Program-made: the position numbers and the translations under genes
Shown: positions 35,047 to 45,618 of the stretch, in pieces
Position numbering within the stretch: position 1 is the first letter of the stretch
Layout of the letters: each line of letters opens with the position of its first letter
Origin: Falciphora oryzae
Lineage: Eukaryota; Ascomycota; Sordariomycetes; Magnaporthales; Magnaporthaceae
NCBI GenBank assembly: GCA_000733355.1
Contig: JNVV01000003.1
Location: forward strand, 1,202,425-1,266,424
Direction of reading: 5' to 3'
Length of the DNA: 64,000 nucleotides
The notes under the pieces: model-generated
What the model saw: the letters and a program-made list of their open reading frames with translations, nothing else
Told to the model about the DNA's origin: nothing
Databases searched by the model: none

Positions 35047-36061
35047 TACACCAAGAGCAAGTTCTCTGGCATAGCCTAAGTCTGGCTGGGAGCCATTTGT
35101 GCACGGGGACTTGCATATGAGGAGGTCTGGAGTTGCGTCATAGGTCGTAGTTCCGGTTATTCAGCCAACAAAGGAGTCAACGTGGAAGTTCTTCGTTACT
35201 TAAAATCCTCCAAAAGTAAACAGGCACGGGCTTTTGTGGATACCCCATGACACAACGATCTGTGCCCTGAAGAGAAGCCAAAACCATTATGAACGAGTAT
35301 AAGAAGTGAAATCTTCACCGATTGTCTCAAAGATCCGTTAACTTCCCATCCTTTTAAACTATCCGATTTCATGTCCCCCGTGGTAAAATCCACGTCCTTC
35401 CCAAATGAGATGAAGTAAAGCATCGCAATTTAAAGGCAATTTTCATAAATTCGTAAATTCGCAGGGTGCCACGCCCTAAAACCCTAGTGTCGAAAAGGCG
35501 GGAAGATGGGGACCCATGTCGTTGGGATATTTGGAATAAAACCGAAAAGAAAAACAATAGGACCGGGTGAAAATTTACCCGTTTAATGCCATTAGGGCAT
35601 GGAAAGGGGCTGTTTTTGGGTTCAAAAAGGAAGAAAGCACGCCGAACGCCAATGTTGAATCCTAAACGCGGAAAGAAAGGAAACAATTCGATTTTGTGGT
35701 GAAGTGAGAGCGTTACGCTCGACGTTAGTAGTGGTACCGGCGGTGCCGGTTATGCGGTGAGTGGGGGTTACCGTCGTCGTAGTGCAATTCGTTGGCGGGA
35801 TTAGGGCCTTGGAGTTGCTACTCCATAGGTAGCTACATAATGAATATCTAGCTCATCAACCTGTGTTTCCATGTGGTTCATGCGCCTTTGCGATTCGGCA
35901 TGTCGGGAGGCGGCGGAGGCCTCGGAGGCTTGGATCAACCACTTTTGTTCGCTTTGTTCCTAGCCATAAATTTCGACTGACGGGCTGGACTGAACCGCAA
36001 TACAATTCCCGAGTTCCTCAGTGCCGAGATTCGCTCGATCGCAACGCTCATCACGCCCGGC
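35047..36061. other. Non-coding stretch after solo LTR
   Basis: About 1 kb, AT-richer than the surroundings between 35160 and 35700. It has no recognisable gene; it may be decayed repeat sequence. The last part is the 3' flank of the DJ-1/PfpI gene. Confidence 0.4.
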
Positions 36062-37114
36062 TCACAGGCCCCCTGTGCTCATGAGTTGTTCCATGTCGTA
36101 GTTGTAATGCTGGCCAAAGCTACGCCCGGGCTGGAACTCGACCCCGTAGAGGCCGACGGTGTTGACGAGCTTGGGGTCCCAGTGCCTCAAGCAGTAGTCC
36201 GCAATCATATCGAGTCCTGTCATGAGCATTCCACCCAGAACGCGCGGTCAGCAAGGGCTTAAAAAGGTNNNNNNNNNNNNNNNNNNNNNNNNNNNNNNNN
36301 NNNNNNNNNNNNNNNNNNNNNNNNNNNNNNNNNNNNNNNNNNNNNNNNNNNNNNNNNNNNNNNNNNNNNNNNNNNNNNNNNNNNNNNNNNNNNNNNNNNN
36401 NNNNNNNNNNNNNNNNNNNNNNNNNNNNNNNAACCAATCATCCCTCCCCCAGAAGAAGCGCAGCACTCACCAGCACCAGCACCGCCAGACGTCCACAGCT
36501 CTCCCTCGCCCTCCCCATCGAACGGCTTCCCGTCAACGACCCAGCGCAGGTCCGCCCACTCCACGCCCGGGTGCATCTTGCGGGCCAGCGGCAGCGCCAT
36601 GCGGTTCGTGGTCACCCGCTTCCCGGCCAGGTCGACGGCGTCGGCGAGCCACATGGCGCCCGTGCACGTCGTCATCCACACCCTGGTCCTCGCCCACGCC
36701 TCGCGCATGAAGCGGGCGGCGCCCTCGGGCCGCACGCTGGGCAGGTTGCCGCCGACGAGGACCAGGTCCAGGTCGCGCGGGCAGTCGTCGTACGTGACGT
36801 TGGGCATGTAGCGGAACTGCGCGGTGAGCAGCGTCGGCTCGAGCGTCGAGGCCATGTAGTAGACCTGCAGGTCGTCGATGCCGAGCGGGAGCAGGGCCTG
36901 GACCGACGGGTCCAGCTCGGCGCCGACGGCCATGTACTCCTTGGTCAGGTTGCCGAAGATGTCGATGCCCATGATGTCGGAGAGCTGGACGCTGTCGAGG
37001 AATTAGCTCGCTGTCCTTTTCCCTTGCGTGTGCAAGCTGTTGGGGGCCTCTCTATCCCACTCACCTCTCCAGCATCACGCCTATGCGGTAAGTCTTGGGG
37101 GAGGTAGCGGCCAT
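36062..37114 (-). CDS. DJ-1/PfpI-family protein
   Basis: Member of the class-I-glutamine-amidotransferase-like DJ-1/PfpI superfamily (chaperone, glyoxalase, hydratase or protease-like activities). Exons 37114-37065, 36991-36471 and 36216-36062 join in phase to 241 residues. Landmarks are YRIGVMLESVQLSDIMGIDIFG at the N-terminus (first strand and loop), LDLVLVGGNLPS and the nucleophile elbow VWMTTCTGAMWLAD with Cys126. The last join rebuilds SGGAGAG-LDMIADYCLRHWD, the expected final helix, followed by NTVGLYGVEFQPG. The assembly gap 36269-36431 lies wholly within the second intron and does not affect the protein. The N-terminal Met, cytosolic composition and lack of a signal peptide suggest an intracellular enzyme. 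The specific reaction is not predictable. Confidence 0.9.
36269..36431. other. Assembly gap (163 N) inside an intron
   Basis: Run of N within the second intron (36470-36217) of the DJ-1/PfpI gene. Both splice sites are present outside the gap and the phase matches, so no coding sequence appears to be missing. Confidence 0.97.
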
Positions 37115-37239
37115 GTTCACCGTGGTATGGGGTTGGACAGGATCGAGGAAAGTCGGATTGGCGAAGAAGGTAGTGCAGTGTGGTCGGTTGTGAGTCGATG
37201 GTGTTCTTGGTTTGGGAGACGGAGAGCTGGGCCGCGCTG

Positions 37240-37249
37240 TATATATATC
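37240..37249 (-). promoter_or_regulatory. TATA-like element of the DJ-1/PfpI gene
   Basis: The tatatatatc stretch reads gatatatata on the minus strand and lies about 130 bp upstream of the ATG at 37114. Confidence 0.55.
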
Positions 37250-37798
37250 CCCCAGCTCTCGGGGCCGGCGCATCTGGAGCAAATCACCACTCCGTCTGAC
37301 ATCGGTGGCAGCGGTGCGATTCGGTGATACTGACTTGCCAAGGAAGCCCATGCAGGAACGACAACAGACTTCCTCAGCTGTTGCAAGCGCTGCACGCGTT
37401 GCATCCAATGGCGTCGCGGGGTCGAGATCGACGAGAAGCGCCCCGCTAATTAGCTGAAGCCTCCGACCTGCATCGGACGTTGAGCTTGGGCCGCCCCATC
37501 GAGCACATTTGCGCGAGAACGAGGATACTAGCCGAACTAAAACAGGTAGATGTAAAGCAAGCTGGACTACACCGCTTAAGATATAATACGGAACATTGGG
37601 AGGGTATCCTGCACCTGCATCGAGGTGGAGTGGGCTGTCACTATGGGCAAACAGATTATTCGAACGAGTGAGATTAAGCTACAGCCAAAGAGCCCCCTCC
37701 ATACACATTACCGCATTACACTATTAAGGAATTATGATGTAGCACAGGATATCACCCGTCCCCAGGCAGTACCGGGTATCGTACAAGACATGACGCCT
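37250..37798. other. Intergenic, DJ-1/PfpI to tyrosinase
   Basis: Upstream region of the DJ-1/PfpI gene and 3' flank of tyrosinase. No further feature supported. Confidence 0.5.
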
Positions 37799-39383
37799 TT
37801 ACATGTAGACGTAGCAGAACTCCCCACCCTTGCCACCGAGCGTGTTGAGCAGGCTGGCGAGCTTGACGTCGGCGCCGTTGACACCAAGGTTGACGAGGTC
37901 GTCAAGGGAGGCGCGGCGTCCAGCACCCGTGTTGCCGCCCACACTAGTGAGACGGGCCTCCAGGTCCTGCATCTGCCAGATCCAATACACGCGATCAATC
38001 ATGGCGTGGTGCACGTAAAAGTAGATGTCGCCAGGCGAGGTGTAAATGTCACCGCCAGGGTCCCCACCGACGGTGAAGTGTCCCATAGCGTGCACGCCGG
38101 AGGGGTTCTGCATGGTGTTCTGGAAGCTCACGATGTCGTTGCTCCGGGTGATGAGGGCGTAGGTCTTGTCGGCCGTGGTCTGTGCGGCGTTGGCCTTGCT
38201 GATGCTGCGCTTGAGGCAGCGGGGGTTGTACTGGAGGGAGCTGCCGGGGCCGAGGTTCACCTTCACGTCGGCGAACGGTCCGGACTCGACGCAGGCGCCG
38301 GGCCTGGGCGAGTTGCCGCTGAGGCTGGACGCGTTTCCGTTGAAGAGGGGCGAGTTCTCGGGGTCCTTGGCGTAGCGGTCCCAGTTCCAGTACGGCTGGT
38401 AGCCGGTGTAGCCACACTCGTTGCGGAGGGCTTGCTCGAAGGCCCATGTGAAGTAGCGATGCCAGCCCAAGAAGTTTGCAGTGTTGTGGATTGACGGGGT
38501 TTGCTGGATGTGAGCGACGAGGAAGTCGTCGTAGCGGCTCTTGGCGCCGGGCGCTTCGGAGGCGCTGAGCTTGGAGGGCTTGTTCATGAGGCACTTGACC
38601 GCGGCGATATATTCCTCACGCTTAGGAACAGGAAGATCGCTCCTGTTGTATGGAATTAGCATTAGCAGCTAGCTGGGACAACGAGCTGCCGACTAGGGAC
38701 TTATCTTACCACTCGTATCGAACGGCGGCGTTCTGAAGAGTGCAGCCGCTGCTGGCAACATTGCTTGTAGAGAACGACTCAAGCTTGCTGAAGCTAGAGT
38801 CTCTAAGCTTATCCACAACATCCGCAGGGTAGGCCCGGGATGTGATAGGCGAGGCAGCAGGGGGCGCCGAGGTGGCGACGGTAGTGGTGGGAGCAGCGGC
38901 AGCGCTGCTGCTAGAGCTACTGGTGGCAGATGTGGTGGCCTCGGGGGCGCTGGGGGCCTCAGGGGTGTTGTTGGTGGGCTCCGCAGGGTCGCTGGTAGTA
39001 GACGTGCTCGAGCTGGGGGACACAGTCTGGGCGGAAGATTCGGAGGTGGAAGCCGAGGAGGCAGAGGCCGAAGTGGTGGAGGCCGAGGCGGCAGATGTGA
39101 AGATGGTCGACAGAATCGACTGACTGGAAGGAGAAGAAACGGCGGCCGAACCGGCCGGTATGGGCACGGTAGTAGTGCTGGCGGAGCTAGCCGCTGAAGA
39201 CTCGGGGGTAGTCACCCCAGAGGAAGAGAGAGATTTGACGGACGCGCTGGACGCCGTCTCGTTAGGGGGGTCAACCCAGACCACCGACGTGGTCGTGACG
39301 GGACGGACAGCCTTGCAGGCGTGGGGCCGGGCATGGCCCGCGGCCATAAAGCAGGCCCCGATGATACAGTGGGAAAAGCGCAT
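37799..39383 (-). CDS. Secreted tyrosinase with Ser/Thr/Ala-rich N-terminal region
   Basis: Type-3 copper oxidase; tyrosinases hydroxylate and oxidise phenols to quinones (pigments, toughening, secondary metabolites). Exons 39383-38710 and 38642-37799 join in phase to 505 residues. A signal peptide (MRFSHCIIGACFMAAGHA) is followed by about 150 residues dominated by S, T, A and P (residues about 40-190), then the catalytic domain. CuA ligands are in FLVAHIQQTPSIHNTANFLG and WHRYF (His269, His277, His286). CuB ligands are in GVHAMGHFTVGG (His409, His413) and FYVHHAMIDRVYW (436-437). Catalytic-domain text such as NECGYTGYQPYWNWDRY is typical of short secreted fungal tyrosinases. The mucin-like stretch is expected to be O-glycosylated and is unusual in placement. 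It has same-strand neighbours (DJ-1/PfpI protein, esterase) but no biosynthetic core enzyme is nearby. Confidence 0.92.
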
Positions 39384-41161
39384 CGTGGATCTGGTCCAGG
39401 AGTGTGTAGGTCAGGTTGGTTGCTTGCAACAAAGACTGATGAGTATAAAGTTGAAGTTCGCGGAAAGGACTCGAGTTCGTATGGGAGGAAAGGCCGTCTC
39501 AGGCGAGAGTAGAGCGAATGACAAGAGCTACAAGCTCGGAAGTAATGCTGGTGTAGAAAGTGGTGATGTTGAGCGCAAGTTACGAGAGCTGCTGAACGAA
39601 AGGAGGCGGCGTCTGCCGGTTGAAGGAAGAAACGAATGACGATGAGGAAGAAACGAATGACAGGCGGTGCCCGAGAGAGGACGAAACAACCCGCCAACGA
39701 ACTACAAGACAGGTAAAGAAACCTAGAGAGAAAGCCCACCAACAGCGAGGCGGAAGCGAGGGCGGGCACATCGCTTTTGAAGGCCGCAAAGGAGCATCGT
39801 CGCTGGCGGGCGCGGGCCCCTCGCAAGCCAGCTGGGAGGCAGGCATGGGACCGGCAAACACGAGATAGAGGGGTGGACTCTCGGCATCATGGCTTCCTTT
39901 CGGCAACCATCGTACGGCTCTACCTCCCACTTGCCGCCGCTTTTCGCCCAAGATTGTGACGGCGAGCCGGAGATGCAACCTCGAGGCGTTGCGGCGGCGT
40001 TGCTGGGACCCTGGTGGGCCTCTGTGCCTGGATAATGGCAATCTAGTGGGGACAAAAATAGGACGCTAGGCTATTTCAGGCCAGAAGGGACCCTCCCCCA
40101 GGGATGACAGGATCCTCGATCGGTTTGGTTCAGTCGTGAGCTTTGGCTCCCATGCGATTGGATAGTCGGGGCCAAGGCGAGGTTGCCATGCGTGCAGTCT
40201 GCGGAGCCTTCCGGCGAACCGTTCACGACCGTTGTGGGAAATCTCGTGGCCACCAGGTTTGCGCTCAGACTAGAAGCCGGTCGCTAAGGTTCTCCCAAGA
40301 TTGTGATGGCCTTGGGCCCGGCGAAGGATGTGTGTGCTGCGCCAACCAGGCAATCAGCATTGTTGGTATTCCATTATATCCCTTACAGCACCGCCTCCCG
40401 CATCAGAGCAGGCCGGCCAGATGGCCCGAACAAGCAGCACAAGTAATTTGATGGCAGCACGTCTCTCGACTTGGCACGTCAACAGCTGCCTTGCTTGCTT
40501 GCCCACATCCGACCCGTCAGCTCAACCGATCAGTCAGTGAGGTTACCAGCCAGTGGGGTCCAAGTCCAAATTGTTTGCGGCCGTGCGCAGCAACGTCGTA
40601 TTGCAGAAGCAAGAATGTTTCAGGGGACTGAGCGATCCCAGGGGCTCGCGGCGGTCGGGCCACCCGCAAAGCGAAATGAGCCGCACTTTACACGGGCGGC
40701 GCGTCGACGACAGCTCACACCTGTCGCCAATTTGGGTAACCGAACTGAGGCCGCTGGTAAGGCCTGCCAAGAGTGATTGCGCGATAAAGTCGGGCCACCA
40801 GCCGAGCCCCCTTCCATGTTCTTTTCAAGGGATCGAGCGATCGGAAAGCGACGCGTTGGGGCGTGGCAGCAAAGCCTTCCGAGAATCCCCACCAACGTCG
40901 CATCAGGCGGACCCGACGGAGCCCAACCTGAGCCAAGCCGTCGACACGAGCAAGTCATCGCTTGATTTACATACCATTCATCCCACGAGCGTGACGGCAG
41001 CGATGCATTCGTCACAAGGCAAAGGGCTGCCGGCCACGCCGCAATATTTCCCGCAGCCACAACTCCTCTAAGCTCGCTGTCGAGGCAGGATATGGGTAAC
41101 ATGTTATTTAAAGACCTGGAGACCTTGGCAGTCCTCCCCTCGGTACCTCGAATTACGCTAT
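39384..41161. other. Intergenic, tyrosinase to carboxylesterase
   Basis: About 1.8 kb containing the tyrosinase promoter and the esterase 3' flank. No gene or element recognised. Confidence 0.5.
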
Positions 41162-43188
41162 TTACAACAGGGCCGCGAACGCCAGCGTCAACGACACCAC
41201 CGCCCCAAACACAGACCACCCGTCGCGCGGGCCGAGCGAGTTGATCGGAACCTGCGGGCGCGTGCCGTTGCCCGGAGTCGTCGAGTTGACTTTCCTGGGC
41301 GCCGATCCAGGCATGCTGGTCGCGGGCCTGGGTGCAGTGACGGTGCCACCGCCGCTGCCGCCGCCGCTGTTACTGGGAGCGCAGTTGGCGGCCGAGGACC
41401 CCGACAGGGCCCAGCTCGTGCCGCGGCTGACGCCGGGCTGGTTGAGCTCGACGACCACGCCGTTGGACAGCGGCGTCTCGATGGCCGGCAGCATCATGTC
41501 GAGCATCTCGCAGTTGGCCCGCTGCTCGGCGTCCATCGTCTCCATGCCCATATTGGTCGTCTCGAACCGCAGGCGCTCGCGCGCGTCCGGGCCCGTCCAG
41601 GGCTTCCACTCGGGCGTCCCCGCCATGCGGAACTTGTTGGGGTCGAGCGAGCGCACGAACGAGGCCCAGTAGGCCATGGTGATGGGCACGATGGCCTTGT
41701 TGTTGGTGAAGTAGCTCTTGGGCGGCGCGCCGTCAGTGTTATTGGGGCCGAATACGGCATTGAGCTCGACCGTGTGGTAGGCGCCGAACCCGAGCCGCTC
41801 CTGCTCCTCGTCCCGCACCGCGAACCGGTAGTTCCACGTCTTGACGCCGTCCCTGGCCTGGGCGTTCTGCACCCGCGCCGTGATGCAGTTCTCCCTAAAG
41901 TCGGCGAACCCGACCGACATCTGCCGCCACAGCGGGCCCGCGCCGACCGACTTGCCGTTCGCGTCCACCGCCTTGGTGAAGTCGGGCTGCTTCTTTTGCA
42001 GGTACACCTTGTCCAGCAGCGCGAGACTCGCGTTGCTCAGCGCGCCGAACGCCTGGCTGTTGTAGAACTTGAGGACCTGCTCCGTCGTGTTGAGTTCCTT
42101 AGGCACACTCTTGGTCCCCTCGTCGGCGCACGACCCGACGATGGTGGGCACCTTGAGGTACAGTCCCTGGTCGAAGCGCGCCAGGCTGGGGTTCTTGATC
42201 AGGTCGCCGTCAAAGCCCGGGTTGAACTGGCAGTCCTCGGCTTGCAGCGCCGACGAGTTCGCCGATCGGAGGCAGGCAAGGGTGTCGGTCGCGGTGGTGC
42301 ACTTGGTCGCGTTCAGGAGGCACGTGTACTGCTCTTGGCCCTGCTCGATCGTGCGGATGGTGGCCACCGACGTCGACTCGAGGATGGCGCCCTTGATCAG
42401 CGTAGTCTTCGGGTCCTCGCCTGCCCAAGCCGCGAGCAGGAGCTGGACTGCGGTCGCTCCGGCCGAGTCTCCCACGGCGACGATCTGGTCGGGATCGCCT
42501 CCGAACTTGGCCACGTGCTGCTTCAGCCACTTGGCGGCTTGGATCATGTCCTTGAGGCCATTGTTCAAGCTGGCGCCCGCTTTCACCTCCTTGCTCTGCA
42601 GAAACCCAAATGCGCCGACTCGGTAGTTTATCTGTGCCACGACGATGTTGCCGAACGCGGCCAGGTCGCTGCCGTTGAAGTTGGCGTTGGAGTTTGACTG
42701 GAAGCCTCCGCCCTGCAGCTGGTACATAACTCCCAGCTTGGAGGTAGCTGTCGCGTTGGTCGGGGCAAAAATGTTGATAAACAGACAGTCCTCGGCCACG
42801 GTGAAACGCTTGTTGGGCTTGTTGGTGAAGTCGGACGCGGCCCTGGGCAGGCATATGGGACGGAACTATGGCGGCCGCATGTCAGCGATGCTTGACGGCG
42901 ATTGCAGGAGCGAGTTCCCTTCACTGTTGACCACCTTACCTTGCTAGCATCTTCGACAGTCCCGTTTGCAGGAGGAGGATCTATGGGCGCGGCAAAGCGC
43001 AAAGGTCCCAGAGGAGGAGCCGCATATCGAACACCAAGCCACCGTGTGGCGCCGCCCGACTCTGCCACACCTTGAACTTTGGTGTACCCCAGGTCAACCA
43101 AGGAGTTGACCGCTTGGACCGGATGCCAGGCGGCGAGAGAAAGGAAAGAGACCAAGATCCCTGAGCACCGCATTTTGCAACCAGGCAT
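41162..43188 (-). CDS. GPI-anchored type B carboxylesterase
   Basis: Serine esterase of the carboxylesterase/cholinesterase/lipase class acting on extracellular esters. Exons 43188-42940 and 42865-41162 join in phase to 650 residues. The signal peptide is within MPGCKMRCSGILVSFLSLAA...VQA; a second ATG at 43173 (MRCSG) is an equally good start. Landmarks are RWLGVRYAAPPLGPLRF, EDCLFINIFAP, LQGGGFQ as the oxyanion region, the nucleophile elbow VAVGDSAGATA (Ser217), the acidic residue in GSCADEGTKSV and the histidine in FGAYHTVELNAVFG. The C-terminus has a Ser/Gly/Thr/Pro-rich spacer (NSGGGSGGGTVTAPRP) and ends in a hydrophobic tail (VFGAVVSLTLAFAALL), the pattern of a GPI-anchor signal. It is therefore likely held at the plasma membrane or wall. 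Substrate unknown. Confidence 0.92.
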
Positions 43189-45020
43189 GCGACGAAAAGA
43201 AGGAAAGAAAAAAAAAAAGGAAAGAGGAAAAAGAGCAGATATTGAAAGAAGAGAATGGATGAAAAGGAGCGGATCGATCTGGAGAGAGACCAGACGAAAA
43301 AAAGACAGCAACAAGCCGTAACTTTTAAGAGGCAGATGCGCGCAACACGTCTCACCTTGACGCGGAGAGCCGGGGCTTGCCTGCTTGCTCGGCACTAAAT
43401 AAGGTTCGTCTGAAGACCCAACGGGTGGGTTCCAAAGTCGGCGCACCCCGTCCCCCTCGCCAGCGGCACGCAACCAGTCTCAATGGCATCTCCATCTTTT
43501 TTTCCCCTGGGAACCCGACCATCCGGCCGCCTCTTCCCTGCCTGACCTGTGAGGGGGGCAATACGCCTCGGTTTCACGGCCGTTTTAGCTGAATTATATC
43601 TTTTGACTTTTTTTTTTTTTTTTTTTTTTTTTTTCCTATGAGAGGATCTGACCTTGCTGCCCTCCCGCGCCGTCCCAGTGGAAAGGGTCGAACGGTTTGG
43701 CTGCAATTGGCAAAAAGCGGAGGAGGCCACCACCAAATAGAGCCCTTACTCGCCCGGCCTGGACCGAGAGAGATCATGGGGAGCTCGGGGCATTTTACCC
43801 GCACCGCACGGCCCAGAGAAACATGATGAAAATCCAAACCTTTTCCTAACCAGATTAGCAGGAGGAGCTCACGTAACTAGCATCAGGTCATGTCCACCAT
43901 TCGGCTCCTTCGCTAAGGTTGTCTGTCTCGGTGGGCGGGGTTCTATCATGGCCAGTGAGTGTTTGGGTTCGTCAAAGACGTCCATGAGGCGGAGAAACAT
44001 ACAAACTCTTTGCCAGATGCGTCAAGGAGCCGACGCGGCTGGGGGCCGTCAGCACCATATTTTGACATGACGCGAGGTCTTGGCAGTCGCAGGCGCCAAA
44101 AAGCCAATTGAAAGCCTCTGGTCGCGCGGCAAAACCTGAGTCGGGGCCAAAATGCAAAAAATCTGCCAGGGGCTGCCGTCCCGTCTCCCCCTGTCCCTGC
44201 CGTTGGGAACGTTTGTGCAATGCTGCACGTGAACCCCCAGCCCAGCAGCGAGCAGCCACTCTGGCCCATGGATTCTGTGCCTTTGTCCAGCCAGAGACGC
44301 CACGATTGACGGCTTGGCCCACGATAACCACGACGTCAAAGTCAACACAGCGGCAATTCCGGCCATGCGGTGCTTTCGTCGCGCAGGTGGCGGATTCTGG
44401 AGAAATGGACCGAAACAACTCAAGACGGGCTTAGTTGCTATTTTATCGCTCCACTCGTGTCAGTGCATGGCACCAGCCCGTCTTGCTAAATGTAAGCTGG
44501 GTGAGGCTTGGTAGAGGAACAACGGCAGTTCCAATATCCATGGCGATCCCCTTCGTCTTGCAGTATCTTGTATAATGTTGCTGATTGCGCCGGCCATCGC
44601 GTCTTGCCTCTCACCAGAAGGACAGCCGCGAGAGTCGTTGCATGTGACTTCGCGTGGGAGGAGATTGCCCGCTTGCATGCTCGCGCGCTCTCCGAACCTA
44701 TAATTACTGGAGTAAATCCTCAGTATTCTTGGTTGCAGAGGGACCTGACTCCCCGATACCTCGGAAGCTTGTCCACCAGCCACTCTGCCGCATCCAATAT
44801 GAGTACCACCTTACCCACCTCGCTTTCCTCCGAGCCCATGGTGACATTATTTATAGCCCAGGTTCCAATCACCTCCAGTGGGAATATTCTGAATGGACAA
44901 AGAGAGGGCTGTTGTCCACCGACAATAACACGTCAGAATTGCAGGGGCTGTCTGCAAAGGAGAGGATGAATAAAAACTGCAGCACCAAGACAAAGAAGAG
45001 AGCTTGGGTCTAAAATGTGA
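43189..45020. other. Intergenic upstream of carboxylesterase
   Basis: Contains the esterase promoter, a T-run of about 27 at 43608-43634, and open frames without motifs. No gene called. Confidence 0.45.
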
Positions 45021-45045
45021 GGCAGTGGAGAGCTTAGGACTGGAG

Positions 45046-45107
45046 TGGCTCAGTGCACTGATTAGGTAACCCTCTAAGCACGTAAGTTAGTCACGTGTTC
45101 AGTCCCT
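45046..45107 (+). other. Possible degenerate tRNA-like/SINE head (A- and B-box-like motifs)
   Basis: The stretch contains TGGCTCAGTGC, close to an RNA polymerase III A box, and about 50 bp later GTTCAGTCC, one mismatch from a B box. It cannot be folded into a functional tRNA: the D-arm lacks its partner and the T-stem does not pair. It could be a tRNA-derived SINE head or chance. Confidence 0.2.
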
Positions 45108-45618
45108 CAGCGATTTTTGGGAAAATCTGTCAGATCCTGCCAGACCGAGGTAGATCAATCAACAATCACGAATTTAGGCCCTTGGGCCGGAGAACCCTCA
45201 TTGCATCAGTATTTAGCCCTTTTTGGTTTTGGGCTCTTTTTAGGGCCACTGTCCAAGATTGGATTTGGCCTCAGAAAAACAAAGTCGAGCGCTGTGTATC
45301 ACGTTGAAGGGGATAGCCAAGAAATAGGTCGGCAAATTGAAGCCAGATTTTTTCTTTTTACAACTAACAACAACAAATATCTCCTTCCTGGAATCGCTTC
45401 GTGGTATTGTATGGCAGGATGCTACTACTAAAACAAGGGGCTCGTAGAATAAGGAAATGCTCATGTCGGCGGAGCGAGGGAAGCCAATGCCGTTCCCTTG
45501 ACTAAACAAAATAAACGCCCAAAATCTAGCAACCGACTAGAATAAGAAACCCAAGCCAGGACGCCGTGGTATCCGAAGAGAAGTGGATTGTATTTTGTTA
45601 TGTGCTACTCTAGGCCCT
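45108..45618. other. 3' flank of the Gln/Asn/Pro-rich secreted gene
   Basis: AT-richer non-coding sequence; no feature supported. Confidence 0.4.

Noticed and set aside
41774..42697. 307-codon plus-strand frame
   Set aside because: Antisense to the carboxylesterase catalytic exon; composition is that of a codon shadow.
36062..43188. Secondary-metabolite gene cluster (DJ-1/PfpI, tyrosinase, carboxylesterase)
   Set aside because: Same strand and adjacent, but there is no polyketide, peptide or terpene core enzyme, no cluster regulator, and two of the three products are secreted or anchored outside the cell.
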